Shown here: positions 8,824 to 18,209 of the stretch, piece after piece
Layout: each line of letters opens with the position of its first letter
How positions within the stretch are numbered: the stretch's first letter is position 1
Origin: Hyphomicrobiales bacterium
GTDB lineage: Bacteria; Pseudomonadota; Alphaproteobacteria; Rhizobiales; Rhizobiaceae
Reading direction: 5' to 3'
NCBI GenBank assembly: GCA_021775455.1
Contig: JAJFHU010000052.1
Coordinates: forward strand, 1-55,988
Length of the DNA: 55,988 bases
The notes under the pieces: generated by a model
Told to the model about the DNA's origin: nothing
The model's input: the letters and a program-made list of their open reading frames with translations, nothing else
Database searches by the model: none
Program-made: the position numbers and the translations under genes

Positions 8824-9486
8824 TTGAATATCACCGAATTGTTGAAGATGAGGAAGACATCCAAGGTGCTTGGTAGTGCTGATGTTGATCAGAAAGTCTC
8901 CGATACCTCCGATCCAGCTATGGACCGGGACAAAATTGACGGCATTCTTGAAGCGGCCGGCATGGCACCGTTTCATCATCCAAGCGCTTCACACCACCAT
9001 ACGATGCATCAATCTCCTGTCCCTTGGCGGGTGTACAAGCTTGACCAAAGTTCCTGTCTCTCACTGATGAAACGACTTGTTGCTTCTGGAGACGTAACGA
9101 AGGTTCCCAATATGCTGTCCGCAGCGCAATACCTTCTACAGGTGACCTGGCTGCCGGATGAAGCAAATGAAGCAAGTACGCAAGGTGGTGCGCTTTTTAT
9201 CGGAACCATCCGCAATATGGAGCACATTGCAGCAGCTTCGGCGATGGTCCAATCCCTGTTACTCGCGGCGACAGACGCAGGAATGAAAACATATTGGTCG
9301 AGCGGTGGTCCGTTACGCTCTTCAGAAGCCTTTGATTATATTGGAATTTCACGGAAGGAATTGCTGTTGGGCGCAATTTTCCTGTTCCCGGCGGAGTCGA
9401 AAAATGCAGAAGAAAAGCCCGGAAAGATGCGTGAACTGAGAGGTGAATTGTCGGACTGGTCCCTCTGGTGCGACAGTCCTGCATAA
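8824..9486 (+). CDS. Nitroreductase family protein
   Basis: This is an FMN-dependent nitroreductase-like protein of 220 residues. The C-terminal half contains NMEHIAAASAMVQSLLLAATDAGM followed by GPLRSSE, the helix and flavin-binding loop typical of the family, and VPWRVY near residue 66. A histidine cluster at residues 51-62 (H51, H52, H57, H58, H59, H62) is unusual. The start is probably TTG 8824, ten bases after AGGAAAGG; ATG 8848 is an alternative. The electron acceptor and physiological substrate are unknown. Confidence 0.8.
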   Translation: MNITELLKMRKTSKVLGSADVDQKVSDTSDPAMDRDKIDGILEAAGMAPFHHPSASHHHTMHQSPVPWRVYKLDQSSCLSLMKRLVASGDVTKVPNMLSAAQYLLQVTWLPDEANEASTQGGALFIGTIRNMEHIAAASAMVQSLLLAATDAGMKTYWSSGGPLRSSEAFDYIGISRKELLLGAIFLFPAESKNAEEKPGKMRELRGELSDWSLWCDSPA

Positions 9487-9570
9487 ACTATGGCGTACCC
9501 ATCACCATCCGTTTTGTGCTAAGCCGTTTGCAACAATTCTGCCAGTCGTAATGCTGTAACAGGAAGCATC

Positions 9571-10977
9571 ATGAGCAATTCTAAACAAACCCGTACCGAA
9601 ACAGACTCCTTTGGACCGCTAGAGGTGCCCAATGATAAGTATTTTGGTGCGCAAACAGCACGTTCTCTCATTAATTTTCCTATTGGTACGGAAAAACTGC
9701 CCCTGCCTTTGGTATCAGCCCTTGGTGTGGTGAAGCTGGCAGCAGTTCAAACCAACCGCGACATGGGCGTTATTGATAACAAGCTTGCCGGAGCAATTGA
9801 ACAGGCTGCAACTGAAGTTGCTGAAGGCAAATTAAACAAGCACTTTCCCTTGTCTGTATGGCAGACTGGTTCCGGTACCCAATCCAACATGAACACCAAC
9901 GAGGTAATCGCCAACCGGGCAATTGAAATTTTGGGTGGTGAAATCGGTTCGAAAAACCCTGTTCATCCAAATGATCATGTGAATATGGGGCAATCTTCAA
10001 ACGATACATTTCCGACAGCCATGCACATCGCTGCGGCGCGTGAAATCAATGCTTCGCTGCTACCCGCATTGAAACATCTTCTGGATGAAATCAGCAAGAA
10101 ATCAAATGCCTTCAAGGACATTGTCAAGATAGGCAGAACGCATACACAGGACGCTACACCACTGACTTTGGGCCAGGAGTTTTCCGGCTACGAAACTCAA
10201 TTGAAAAACGGAATTGACCGTGTAACCCACTCATTGGGCGGATTGTATGAGCTTGCACAGGGCGGTACCGCTGTTGGAACCGGATTAAACTCGCTTGAAG
10301 GTTTCGACACTGCCTTTGCCGCGAAGGTTGCCGAGATTACAGACCTGCCGTTCAAAACCGCTCCAAACAAGTTTGAAGCGCTTGCAGCCAATGATGCCTA
10401 TCTGTTTACTCACGGTGCGCTCAGCACGGTAGCAGCTGCCCTTTTCAAGATTGCCAATGACATTCGTTTCCTGGGGTCAGGGCCACGGTCCGGCCTTGGC
10501 GAAATTTCACTTCCCGAAAATGAGCCAGGATCGTCCATCATGCCGGGCAAAGTGAATCCGACCCAGTGTGAGGCATTGACGATGGTGTGCTGTCAGGTGA
10601 TGGGTAACCAGACGGCGATAGGCATGGCTGCAAGTCAGGGACATTTCGAATTGAACGTCTATCGACCTGCGATGGTCAACGCCATGTTGCAGTCAATTCG
10701 CTTGCTTGGTGATGCTGCGATGAGTTTTGCTGATCGCTGTGTCACAGGTATTGAGGCCAATGAAGAAAACATCCAGAACCTGCTTGAGCGCTCATTGATG
10801 CTGGTAACCGCACTTGCGCCAAAGATCGGCTATGACAAGGCGACCGAAATTGCCAAGTCCGCGCACAAGAATGGTACAACGCTCCGTGAAGAAGCGCTGC
10901 GGCTGGGTTATGTGAATGCTGATGAATTTGACGAGATTGTCCAACCGGGGAAAATGATTGGTCCATCGAAGGCTTAG
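9571..10977 (+). CDS. fumC: Fumarate hydratase class II
   Basis: The enzyme interconverts fumarate and L-malate in the TCA cycle. At 468 residues it is the homotetrameric, iron-free class II form. The family signature [15 protein letters not shown] is intact, as are the substrate loops SGTQSNMN and [14 protein letters not shown] and the [13 protein letters not shown] block. The start is the ATG at 9571, with AGGAAG shortly upstream. It is a monocistronic gene next to icd and the nitroreductase. Confidence 0.97.
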   Translation: MSNSKQTRTETDSFGPLEVPNDKYFGAQTARSLINFPIGTEKLPLPLVSALGVVKLAAVQTNRDMGVIDNKLAGAIEQAATEVAEGKLNKHFPLSVWQTGSGTQSNMNTNEVIANRAIEILGGEIGSKNPVHPNDHVNMGQSSNDTFPTAMHIAAAREINASLLPALKHLLDEISKKSNAFKDIVKIGRTHTQDATPLTLGQEFSGYETQLKNGIDRVTHSLGGLYELAQGGTAVGTGLNSLEGFDTAFAAKVAEITDLPFKTAPNKFEALAANDAYLFTHGALSTVAAALFKIANDIRFLGSGPRSGLGEISLPENEPGSSIMPGKVNPTQCEALTMVCCQVMGNQTAIGMAASQGHFELNVYRPAMVNAMLQSIRLLGDAAMSFADRCVTGIEANEENIQNLLERSLMLVTALAPKIGYDKATEIAKSAHKNGTTLREEALRLGYVNADEFDEIVQPGKMIGPSKA

Positions 10978-11065
10978 GGCATTCATTAGTTAAAATTGAA
11001 CCGTTCTGTTTAATCGGAAAACTACTTCATTCGGTTAGTTTGCGCCCCTTGCAAAGAGGGTCGTG

Positions 11066-11665
11066 ATGACGGTCAAATTGTTCAAATTTGCTAAAGACAA
11101 CAAGGGTAATGTTGCGACTATGGCGGCATTGCTAATGCTTCCGCTGATGGGTGCAATGGGAGCTGCGGTTGATTATTCCCGCATATCCTCAGCCCGGGGA
11201 AGCCTGCAGGTTGCAGTAGACTCAGCTGCTCTGGCTGCCGCTAGCCACGGTGGACGTGTTAGTGACATGCAATGGGTCGCTGCCAACATGGTCGAAACCA
11301 ACTACGGGCATGAACCCGACTTGGTAAAAACAACGGTTGGCAATCATAAGTTGGTAGTAAGGGCTCAGGACCGGGTTCAAACACCTATTCTGGCAGTGCT
11401 CGGTAGTGGCGCAGTTGAAATAGAAGCTGATGCAACTGTCAAAAGCTCGCTTCCATTGCGCAAAAGTTCTGTGAGCACTGACCTGGCCGATCCGGGTTTG
11501 ATGAAGAAACGCATGGAAACCCAGTTAATGCGATTGAAACAGGTTACGCGAAAAATGCCAGTATCGCAGCGACGCAAACTGGAACAGGCTATCCGCAAGG
11601 AATACAAGAAACTGGTCAAGCAGAAGCGTCAACAATCTTCGACCCAATTGTCCCTGATTGACTAG
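11066..11665 (+). CDS. Short TadG-like pilus-assembly family protein
   Basis: The 199-residue product starts with a basic N-terminus, then a hydrophobic segment (about residues 16-36) within NVATMAALLMLPLMGAMGAA and VDYSRISSARGSLQVAVDSAALAAAS. This is the N-terminal pilin-like domain of TadG/TadE-type proteins of the Flp/Tad secretion pilus. Full TadG proteins usually continue into a long VWA or beta-rich region. This one instead ends in a short, strongly basic helix rich in Lys, Arg and Gln (about 145-195). Start: ATG 11066 with AGAGGG upstream, or GTG 11063. No other tad genes are nearby, so it is an orphan here. Confidence 0.75.
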   Translation: MTVKLFKFAKDNKGNVATMAALLMLPLMGAMGAAVDYSRISSARGSLQVAVDSAALAAASHGGRVSDMQWVAANMVETNYGHEPDLVKTTVGNHKLVVRAQDRVQTPILAVLGSGAVEIEADATVKSSLPLRKSSVSTDLADPGLMKKRMETQLMRLKQVTRKMPVSQRRKLEQAIRKEYKKLVKQKRQQSSTQLSLID

Positions 11666-11683
11666 ATCGGGTTTGAATAAATC

Positions 11684-13216
11684 TCAGCTTTCGCTTCGCC
11701 GGTAGATGTCCCAGAATTCGTTTTGGTCGACTTTGGTGTAATTTGCCCATTCGTTGGCGAATTCAGTGTTTCGGGAGAAGTCCTGAACAAAGTCATAACC
11801 CTCAATACCTTCAAAATGCAGCATTTGTCTTGACGTCCGAACAAATACAATTTGCGGCTTAAATCGGGTGATGTCTTCCGCGACTGCTTCGTGAGTGAAT
11901 GTTTCAATTTCATCAATCCTTTTGCCAGTTTCGCCTTCCATTCGCATCTTTTGCAGACCGGGCGTGAACCATAGTGATGAAAATCGTGATGCCCATTTAA
12001 GGCCGGTATCATTGATCAACGGGAATCCGTCATGCAGCGTGGCGGACATGATTAGGATTGTATCCACCCCCTGATATTTGGTGATTTCGCGTTGAAAAAA
12101 ATCAGCTCTGGGTGAATGCGTGGACAATCTGAACTGCGACTTGATACCAAGACCGATTACAGGAAACGCAAGTGCGGCCAGGCAAACGAGTTTGAATGCC
12201 AAACGATTGCGGGACTGAAATGCAATTCCGGCTAACCCGGCAGTAATCGCGAAAACCAGCGCTGCACCCGGTAACAAATGGTTTGACCATCCCTTGAATT
12301 GCAAGAAGTAGCCCATGATGCCGGCCGCCATTGCAAGAAACAGAACGATGTAAGTTGGAGGAACTTCAAAGCTATCCTCCTTCAACATGCGTAGATACAA
12401 CCCCGCGATAACCAGCATCAAGAAGACCGGGAAAAATTGCCGTGCGACATGTGCAGCAGAACCCCCCAGGCTCGACTGATAGACAAAGCTGGTATAGCCA
12501 ACCACCTCATTGATGTATTCCGGTGTGAAAAGGAAAATGGAAGCAGCGTATGCAAAGCCGATCAGCCCCATGATATATGGCTCCAAACGCCTGAATGAAC
12601 CGAAGCCCAATCTGGCCAGAAGATAAAGTTCCAACGCTAATGGAATCAACAGGTAGTGCGGTTTGATACAAAACCCGATCCCCGCCAAAATGCCCGAAAT
12701 TACGACCAGCCAAAAAGGAATCGTGACAAATTCTGACCGCGCCACAGCGATCAATATGTATGGAAGCCCAAGAATGATAATCAGGTGTTCACGCTGCCCA
12801 AAATCCTCTGCTGGTAAAACAAGAAGCGCAAAGGCCAGCGCAATATAGACAATATTCACCGGTGCGAACATTACGCGCCGCAAGATGCAGAAACTCAGTA
12901 TCAACGAACAGGTAATTGCCAGATATACGGTCATCTTGAAACTTGCGGATAAAGTGAGCCCACTCGCGTTCTTGAGCCAAATAGCTGGATAATGAATCCA
13001 CACCGCAAGAGGAGGATTAACTTCAATAATTTCCACATATGGCTTAGCACCAGCAATCACCTGATCTGCCATGTAAAGTAGCCAATGGGAGTCACCATTA
13101 AGAACCGTCGGTGTGATCAGGGCGATTGATATTATGAAAATTCCGATTACCGATCCAAGAACGAGCCGGATGGGACGAAGCTGATTATGCGAAACGATAT
13201 CCTGGGAACAATTCAT
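11684..13216 (-). CDS. Polytopic membrane glycosyltransferase (GT-C type)
   Basis: The 510-residue integral membrane protein has about ten to twelve hydrophobic segments. A first loop reads GDSHWLLYMADQ...EVNPPLAVW after the first membrane helix, the acidic-residue loop seen in GT-C enzymes that use polyprenyl-phosphate sugars. A C-terminal soluble part of about 130 residues follows. It is the last gene of the sugar operon, twelve bases after gtrA, with AGAAGAG before ATG 13216. By analogy with GtrA/GtrB/GtrC serotype modules, it would transfer the lipid-linked sugar to the surface glycan on the periplasmic side. The acceptor is unknown. Confidence 0.7.
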   Translation of the reverse strand: MNCSQDIVSHNQLRPIRLVLGSVIGIFIISIALITPTVLNGDSHWLLYMADQVIAGAKPYVEIIEVNPPLAVWIHYPAIWLKNASGLTLSASFKMTVYLAITCSLILSFCILRRVMFAPVNIVYIALAFALLVLPAEDFGQREHLIIILGLPYILIAVARSEFVTIPFWLVVISGILAGIGFCIKPHYLLIPLALELYLLARLGFGSFRRLEPYIMGLIGFAYAASIFLFTPEYINEVVGYTSFVYQSSLGGSAAHVARQFFPVFLMLVIAGLYLRMLKEDSFEVPPTYIVLFLAMAAGIMGYFLQFKGWSNHLLPGAALVFAITAGLAGIAFQSRNRLAFKLVCLAALAFPVIGLGIKSQFRLSTHSPRADFFQREITKYQGVDTILIMSATLHDGFPLINDTGLKWASRFSSLWFTPGLQKMRMEGETGKRIDEIETFTHEAVAEDITRFKPQIVFVRTSRQMLHFEGIEGYDFVQDFSRNTEFANEWANYTKVDQNEFWDIYRRSES

Positions 13217-13228
13217 GGCTCTTCTGAT

Positions 13229-13627
13229 TTAGCCAGCGCGCGTTCGCATGGGAAACACGAGGAAATTCACGAACAAATAGCTGGCAATCGGCACCGCAAT
13301 CATCACACACAGGATCCCCAGCTTGATATCAACGGCGTACAGTTGCGTGACGGCCATGATTACGGTTGATAAAACCAGACCAACTACATGTCCAATTGTA
13401 AAAAGGCCAAATTCAATCTTCACGTTGCCATCTGCCCGAAACGTAAAGTACTTTTGTCCGAGAAATGAAACCGGAATGGCAAACATGTAGGAAATGATGC
13501 TGGCGCTGGTCGGTGTCATCGAAAAAGAATTCACCAACAACCATGTGACCATTGCATAAATAACAGAAGCCGTGCCACCAACCAGTGCAAAGCGTACAAT
13601 TCGTGAAGCCGTGCCCACTGAAATCAT
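13229..13627 (-). CDS. GtrA family membrane protein
   Basis: The 132-residue protein has four predicted membrane helices, beginning RIVRFALVGGTASVIYAMVTW and containing the FLGQKYFTF loop characteristic of GtrA. GtrA proteins are thought to flip undecaprenyl-phosphate-linked sugars across the inner membrane. Its ATG overlaps the methyltransferase stop as ATGA (13624-13627), showing tight translational coupling. Its partners here are the GT2 GtrB-like enzyme and the GT-C enzyme. Confidence 0.85.
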   Translation of the reverse strand: MISVGTASRIVRFALVGGTASVIYAMVTWLLVNSFSMTPTSASIISYMFAIPVSFLGQKYFTFRADGNVKIEFGLFTIGHVVGLVLSTVIMAVTQLYAVDIKLGILCVMIAVPIASYLFVNFLVFPMRTRAG

Positions 13628-14337
13628 CTGGGCTTTCTTCCGGTGGTATAATATTGCGCTCCCATTGGCAGCCTCGAAAACAGCCGGTCTACATTTTGAA
13701 AAAAGCGGTTGATTGGCGGAACATTGAGAATGGTACGCGATTGAACTTGTTCCATGCCGGCGCTTAGCAAAAGCCCTTCCGTCATAACGGATTTTAGCAA
13801 AATCGCATCAGCATCAAATGGACAACGATTAACAATTCGCATGGTCAACGGATTGCGCGGATTGTGCTCGAATACGACTGCAAGCCCGCCGGGTTTGAGG
13901 ATCCTGCCCATTTCGGAGGCAAACGTCTCCCAAGCTTCAGGTGGTACATGATGCATCACGCATATGGTGACAGCAGCATCGAAGGATTCGCTTTCATACG
14001 GCAGGTGAGATCCGTCATAGCATTTGTAATCTACCTCGGGATTGGAAGCCCTGGCATTTTCAAGGCAAGCTTTTGAAACGTCCACACCACAAACTGTGCC
14101 AACGTGACCTGAAAAATGTTCATGATAGAGCCCCACGCCACAGCCAATGTCCAGCAGTTTTAGATTTATCGGACTGCCCAGATGCGTTTCAAGCAAGTCG
14201 AGCAAGTAGGCAGTCTTTACGCGTGTGAAAAAGTCTACGTTTACACCGGGTATGCCAATGGCATCGTCTACTGTCTGGCCGTACTTATCGCCGTACTGGT
14301 CAAATTCTTCTGCAACGTTCTTTTGCCTACTGTTCAT
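13624..14337 (-). CDS. Class I SAM-dependent methyltransferase
   Basis: The protein is a Methyltransf_11/25-type enzyme with SAM-binding motif I LLDIGCGVGLYHEHF and motif II around VCGVDVS, then a DAAVTICVMHHVP segment (motif IV region). The frame is open to 14355, but ATG 14337 lies two bases after the rfbF stop with GGTGA upstream and gives 237 residues, so I prefer it. Its place in the operon suggests methylation of the CDP-sugar or of the lipid-linked sugar. The position and the O- or C-type of methylation cannot be read from sequence. Confidence 0.8.
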   Translation of the reverse strand: MNSRQKNVAEEFDQYGDKYGQTVDDAIGIPGVNVDFFTRVKTAYLLDLLETHLGSPINLKLLDIGCGVGLYHEHFSGHVGTVCGVDVSKACLENARASNPEVDYKCYDGSHLPYESESFDAAVTICVMHHVPPEAWETFASEMGRILKPGGLAVVFEHNPRNPLTMRIVNRCPFDADAILLKSVMTEGLLLSAGMEQVQSRTILNVPPINRFFQNVDRLFSRLPMGAQYYTTGRKPR

Positions 14338-14339
14338 TT

Positions 14340-15113
14340 TCACCAAACTTTCCACGGGGCATTCCCGCTATCCCATAGTCGTTCGAGTTCGCGTTTATCG
14401 CGAAGCGTATCCATCGGCATCCAGAACTTGTCATGGTTGAATGCCTGCAACTCACCTTCCTTTGAAAGCGCCTGCAAAGGTTTTTGCTCCCATACACTGT
14501 CATCACCACCTACATGGTCGAGTGCGGAGGATTCAAGCACAAAGAAACCACCATTGATACGCCCAATCTCATTGTGTGGTTTTTCCACAAATGCAGTTAC
14601 CTGCGAAGTGTCATTCATTTCCAAAACACCAAAACGGCCAGGTGAGGGAACTGCAGTGATGGTTGCCTTGTTTCCGTGAGATTTGTGGAATGCGAAAATC
14701 TCCAGTGGGTTAATATCTGCTACACCATCACCGTAGGTCATGCAGAACGTTTCTTCATTCAAATAGGATCGAATACGTTTCAGGCGACCGCCGGTCATTG
14801 TATCAATTCCGGTATCAACCAGGGTAACGCGCCAGTTTTCTGAAGGGTTTCCGTGAAATTCGAGGTCATTGCGTCCCAAATTGACGGTCAGATCATAGTT
14901 CTCGGTGAAGTAATTTACAAAGTAGCTCTTGATCATTGAACCCTTGTAGCCACAGCAAATTACAAACTCTTCAAAGCCCGCCGCTGCGTAAATTTTCATG
15001 ATGTGCCACAGGATTGGTTTGCCACCGATCTCTGTAAGCGGTTTCGGGCGCAGTTCTGTCTCCTCCGAAAGCCGGGTGCCAAACCCACCCGCCAAAATTA
15101 CGACTTTGGTCAT
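14340..15113 (-). CDS. rfbF: Glucose-1-phosphate cytidylyltransferase
   Basis: The enzyme couples CTP and glucose-1-phosphate to CDP-glucose, the first step to CDP-6-deoxyhexoses. The 257-residue product has the nucleotidyltransferase signature VVILAGGFGTRLSEET with RPKPLTEIGGKPILWHIMK, and FCMTYGDGVADIN for metal binding. Length and motifs match RfbF. The start ATG overlaps the GT2 stop (15110-15113, ATGA). It works directly with rfbG encoded upstream in the same operon. Confidence 0.93.
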   Translation of the reverse strand: MTKVVILAGGFGTRLSEETELRPKPLTEIGGKPILWHIMKIYAAAGFEEFVICCGYKGSMIKSYFVNYFTENYDLTVNLGRNDLEFHGNPSENWRVTLVDTGIDTMTGGRLKRIRSYLNEETFCMTYGDGVADINPLEIFAFHKSHGNKATITAVPSPGRFGVLEMNDTSQVTAFVEKPHNEIGRINGGFFVLESSALDHVGGDDSVWEQKPLQALSKEGELQAFNHDKFWMPMDTLRDKRELERLWDSGNAPWKVW

Positions 15114-16183
15114 CTGTTCGTTTCCGCTTTCTTCTGTTGGACTGGTTTGTTGGCAGTTATAACGTCCTCTTTTGGTAGAATTGGCTCTACTCGCTGTTCA
15201 ATCAGAGCCAAAGGCAATCCACGGGTATTGTTGAATATTCGGCCGATGTATTCTCCAACCAATCCAATGAACAGGGCGTTTAAACCCAGTGAAGTAAGGC
15301 CAATCAGTGCAAGGGTTGTAAATCCATCTGGCAATTGATTGCCCCGTAACAGGAACTCCATCAAATAATAAAGGCCAGCAACAACGGACAAGCCACATAT
15401 CGCAACTCCAAACAGTGTCACAATTCGAAGCGGCCTGGTGGACTGGCTGGTAATACCATCAAGTGCCAATGAAACCAGACCGGTAAAATTGAATTTTGAG
15501 TATCCGGCTGTCCGGGCGACGCGATCGTAGGGAATGCCGATTTGCGCGTATCCCATATTGGCAATCACTCCGCGCAAGTATGGAGTTTGCTCCTTGATCG
15601 ACCGCAATTCTTCAATAATGGCACGGTCGATCAATCGAAAATCACCAGCATCAACCGGAATGTCGGTTTCACTGAGATACCTGACCAGTCGATAATAGGA
15701 TTTTCGTGTCCATCGCAGAAGGAAAAATTCCGGCAGGCGTTTGCGTATACCATAGACGACTTTGTACCCGTTCTCCCATTCGCGAAGAAATTCGGAAATC
15801 ATTTCCGGGGGGTCTTGCAAATCAGCATCAATCTGTACTGCGGCATTCCCACGTGCATTGAGATAATTCATCAGGATGGAAATCTGAAACCCGAAATTTC
15901 GCGAGAAGCGCAAAACCCGAATACGGGGATCTTTTCGTGCCCGCTCATTCAGGATCTCAAAAGTATCATCAGAACTGGCATTATCAGTGAACAGGAATTC
16001 AAAATCGTACCCGTTTTCTTTTTTTGCAAGAGAGTTCAGGCGTTCAAGCAAGGCATCAATATTCTCGGCTTCATTGAGAACCGGAACCGAAACCGTGATC
16101 AATCGTCGATCAACTTTCGCAGGAGACTTGTTCTCAGCACGTTTAACACGCGCCGCTTCTTTTTTGCCAGGTGGTGCGATCAT
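15110..16183 (-). CDS. GT2 glycosyltransferase, GtrB/DPM-like with two C-terminal membrane helices
   Basis: The 357-residue protein has a GT-A domain starting ITVSVPVLNEAENI (about 29-42), with DNASSDDT and AVQIDADLQDPPE (the DxD-like metal site). Two membrane helices follow near the C-terminus (about 253-275 and 290-315), ending in the FIGLVGEYIGRIFNN motif typical of GtrB, ArnC and DPM1-like polyprenyl-phosphate glycosyltransferases. An extra basic N-terminal stretch of about 28 residues precedes the domain. The start overlaps the stop of the epimerase gene (ATGA at 16180-16183). It probably loads the CDP-derived sugar onto undecaprenyl phosphate. Confidence 0.85.
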   Translation of the reverse strand: MIAPPGKKEAARVKRAENKSPAKVDRRLITVSVPVLNEAENIDALLERLNSLAKKENGYDFEFLFTDNASSDDTFEILNERARKDPRIRVLRFSRNFGFQISILMNYLNARGNAAVQIDADLQDPPEMISEFLREWENGYKVVYGIRKRLPEFFLLRWTRKSYYRLVRYLSETDIPVDAGDFRLIDRAIIEELRSIKEQTPYLRGVIANMGYAQIGIPYDRVARTAGYSKFNFTGLVSLALDGITSQSTRPLRIVTLFGVAICGLSVVAGLYYLMEFLLRGNQLPDGFTTLALIGLTSLGLNALFIGLVGEYIGRIFNNTRGLPLALIEQRVEPILPKEDVITANKPVQQKKAETNR

Positions 16184-17109
16184 GCCGTTTCCAGTTCGCT
16201 GTTCACAGACATTTTTATTCCCGACTCAAGTTTTGCCATTTTACCCAGTTGCAGCAAATCTGTCATCTTGGACGGATCGCCTACCAAATAGGGCGTATCG
16301 TCAGGGCGGCGCTCAATATCTCCAAAACCAAGGAGAACCGAATTGGCACCAATTTTCTCACAAACAAGTTTTGCAAAGGTCTTCACACTTGCACCTTCAC
16401 CAGTGCACACATTTACGACTTCAGCCATGGATGTTCCCCGCAATGCCTCTTCTGCAGCCAGAAACGCTCGGCAAACATCATCCGCATACACGAAATCACG
16501 AATTTGCTCTCCATCAGAGAGGCTGATGTGGTCTCCTGCCGAGAGGGAATTGACCAACGAAGGAAACAAACGGTGCTGTGTTTCGTTTGGTCCGTATACA
16601 TTGAACAGTCTGAGATGCAGCATATTGACATTGTGCTTTAGGGCAGTTGCAGAAGCTGCAAGCCAACCGGATGCCTTGGATGCTCCATACGGTTTGTCTG
16701 TGCATAGAGGTGCATCTTCCGTGAGCAACAAATTTTCCGCAGACGCTGCATACTCTGCACTGCTGCCCGCTGTAATAATGGATGCATTCAGGTGATCGGC
16801 GAGTCTCACCATGGTAACTGGCAATTCAGAATTGATTTCGCGCATCAATTCGGCATCTCGATTAGTTGGCGAAACTCCGTAAGCTGCCAGGTGAAATATC
16901 GTTGTTACCGATTTTGATGCGATCGCATTTTTCAACCCAGGTAGAGACCAGTCAGATACTTCAATTTGATCAACGGCTATTGGTAAATCATTGCGCTTGC
17001 GCACCAGCGCAACAACAGAACGGTCCTTGCAATGCTCTTCAAGATAATTGCACAGTGCCCGCCCTATAAAACCTGTGGCGCCGGTCACGAGAATTTGGCC
17101 GCTGTTCAT
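16180..17109 (-). CDS. NAD-dependent epimerase/dehydratase family protein
   Basis: This is an extended-SDR protein with ILVTGATGFIGRAL (GxxGxxG) at the very N-terminus, AGSSAEYA as the Ser-containing strand and PYGASK as YxxxK. The open frame extends upstream to 17208, but ATG 17109 overlaps the rfbG stop as ATGA (17106-17109) and starts directly at the Rossmann strand. It gives 309 residues, so I use it. Following RfbF and RfbG, it most likely reduces or epimerises CDP-4-keto-6-deoxyglucose. RfbH, needed for 3,6-dideoxy sugars, is absent, so the product is probably a 6-deoxy sugar that keeps its 3-hydroxyl. The exact sugar is not determinable here. Confidence 0.85.
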   Translation of the reverse strand: MNSGQILVTGATGFIGRALCNYLEEHCKDRSVVALVRKRNDLPIAVDQIEVSDWSLPGLKNAIASKSVTTIFHLAAYGVSPTNRDAELMREINSELPVTMVRLADHLNASIITAGSSAEYAASAENLLLTEDAPLCTDKPYGASKASGWLAASATALKHNVNMLHLRLFNVYGPNETQHRLFPSLVNSLSAGDHISLSDGEQIRDFVYADDVCRAFLAAEEALRGTSMAEVVNVCTGEGASVKTFAKLVCEKIGANSVLLGFGDIERRPDDTPYLVGDPSKMTDLLQLGKMAKLESGIKMSVNSELETA

Positions 17110-18209
17110 GCCGCAATCCTCCCCCGGTAAGTATTGATTTGGACTTTGGTAGTCCCCGGCGCTGAGGCTGGATTTTCGTAGAATGATTTGTACCAGTTTG
17201 CTGTCCATTCCACAGTTTCGGAAAGATCAATTGGGGGTTGCCAACCAAGTTCACTCCTGGCCTTGGCACTATCGACCATCAGGACCTGCGTCTCGGCAAA
17301 AGTTGCATCACCATATTCCACTGACGTTCCCGGCCAAATCCTCGACATTGTGTCTACCAATTCCCCTACAGATTGAACATCGCTGTCTGCAGGTCCGAAA
17401 TTATAGGCACTGCAGCGTTCTGCTTCCCCGGACAATAGCTGATCGGCAAGAGCCAGATAGCCGTGGCAAAGTGCAATAACATGCTGCCAGGGACGGATGG
17501 CAGAGGGATTTCTCAATACGAGTGTCTTGTTACCGGTATGGGCGCGCACAAAATCAGGTACGATCCGGTCATCACTCCAGTCGCCACCACCAATGATATT
17601 GCCGCCTCGAGCGGTAGCAATTGCGACACCATTTGCCCGTTCCGCAAGGGTACACTGATAGGTTTGGGCAACAATTTCCGCTGCCGCTTTTGAAGCACTG
17701 TAAGGGTCTTTGCCGCCCAGACGATCATCTTCCCGATATCCTCTGTCAGGATCCTGATCAAAGTAGACCTTGTCAGTTGTAACGCAAACGACCGCTTTTG
17801 TGGTTTCGCATTGTCGGGCTGCTTCAAGTATGTTGGCAGTACCGATAATATTGGTACGAAAACTTTCAAGCGGGTCATCGTAGGCGTGGCTCACCAAGGG
17901 CTGGGCAGCAAGATGAAATACCACTTCAGGGGTATCCTCATTAAAAACTTGCGTTACGGCCTTATGGTCATTGATGTTACCAATGTGCGAATGGGTGAAT
18001 TTCTCCACATCAAGCGCGTCAAACAGATTGGGTGAAGTTATGGGCGCTAGTGACAGACCTGAAACTTCCGCTCCAATTGCCGATAGCCAGAGACACAGCC
18101 AGCCACCGGTAAATCCGGTATGGCCAGTCACGAGAACTCGCTTTCCCGCAATTGATTTTTCAAAGGGGTGCAGATCATCAAATTCGGTTACTGTGTCAGT
18201 TGTGGCCAT
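17106..18209 (-). CDS. rfbG: CDP-glucose 4,6-dehydratase
   Basis: The enzyme converts CDP-glucose to CDP-4-keto-6-deoxyglucose with bound NAD. The extended-SDR sequence has GKRVLVTGHTGFTGGWL at the N-terminus, VFHLAAQPLV, VCVTTDKVY and DPYSASKAAAE (YxxxK), all typical of RfbG. The frame is open to 18230. ATG 18209 has a GGTGGA stretch about 11 bases upstream and gives 367 residues, while ATG 18230 has none and would give 374. It is the first gene of the operon that runs down to 11684; the A/T-rich region 18231-18479 should carry the promoter. Confidence 0.92.
   Translation of the reverse strand: MATTDTVTEFDDLHPFEKSIAGKRVLVTGHTGFTGGWLCLWLSAIGAEVSGLSLAPITSPNLFDALDVEKFTHSHIGNINDHKAVTQVFNEDTPEVVFHLAAQPLVSHAYDDPLESFRTNIIGTANILEAARQCETTKAVVCVTTDKVYFDQDPDRGYREDDRLGGKDPYSASKAAAEIVAQTYQCTLAERANGVAIATARGGNIIGGGDWSDDRIVPDFVRAHTGNKTLVLRNPSAIRPWQHVIALCHGYLALADQLLSGEAERCSAYNFGPADSDVQSVGELVDTMSRIWPGTSVEYGDATFAETQVLMVDSAKARSELGWQPPIDLSETVEWTANWYKSFYENPASAPGTTKVQINTYRGRIAA

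Noticed and set aside
15542-16291. 249-residue plus-strand open frame across the GT2 gene
   Set aside because: It is antisense to a clear glycosyltransferase, with no ribosome site and low-complexity translation.
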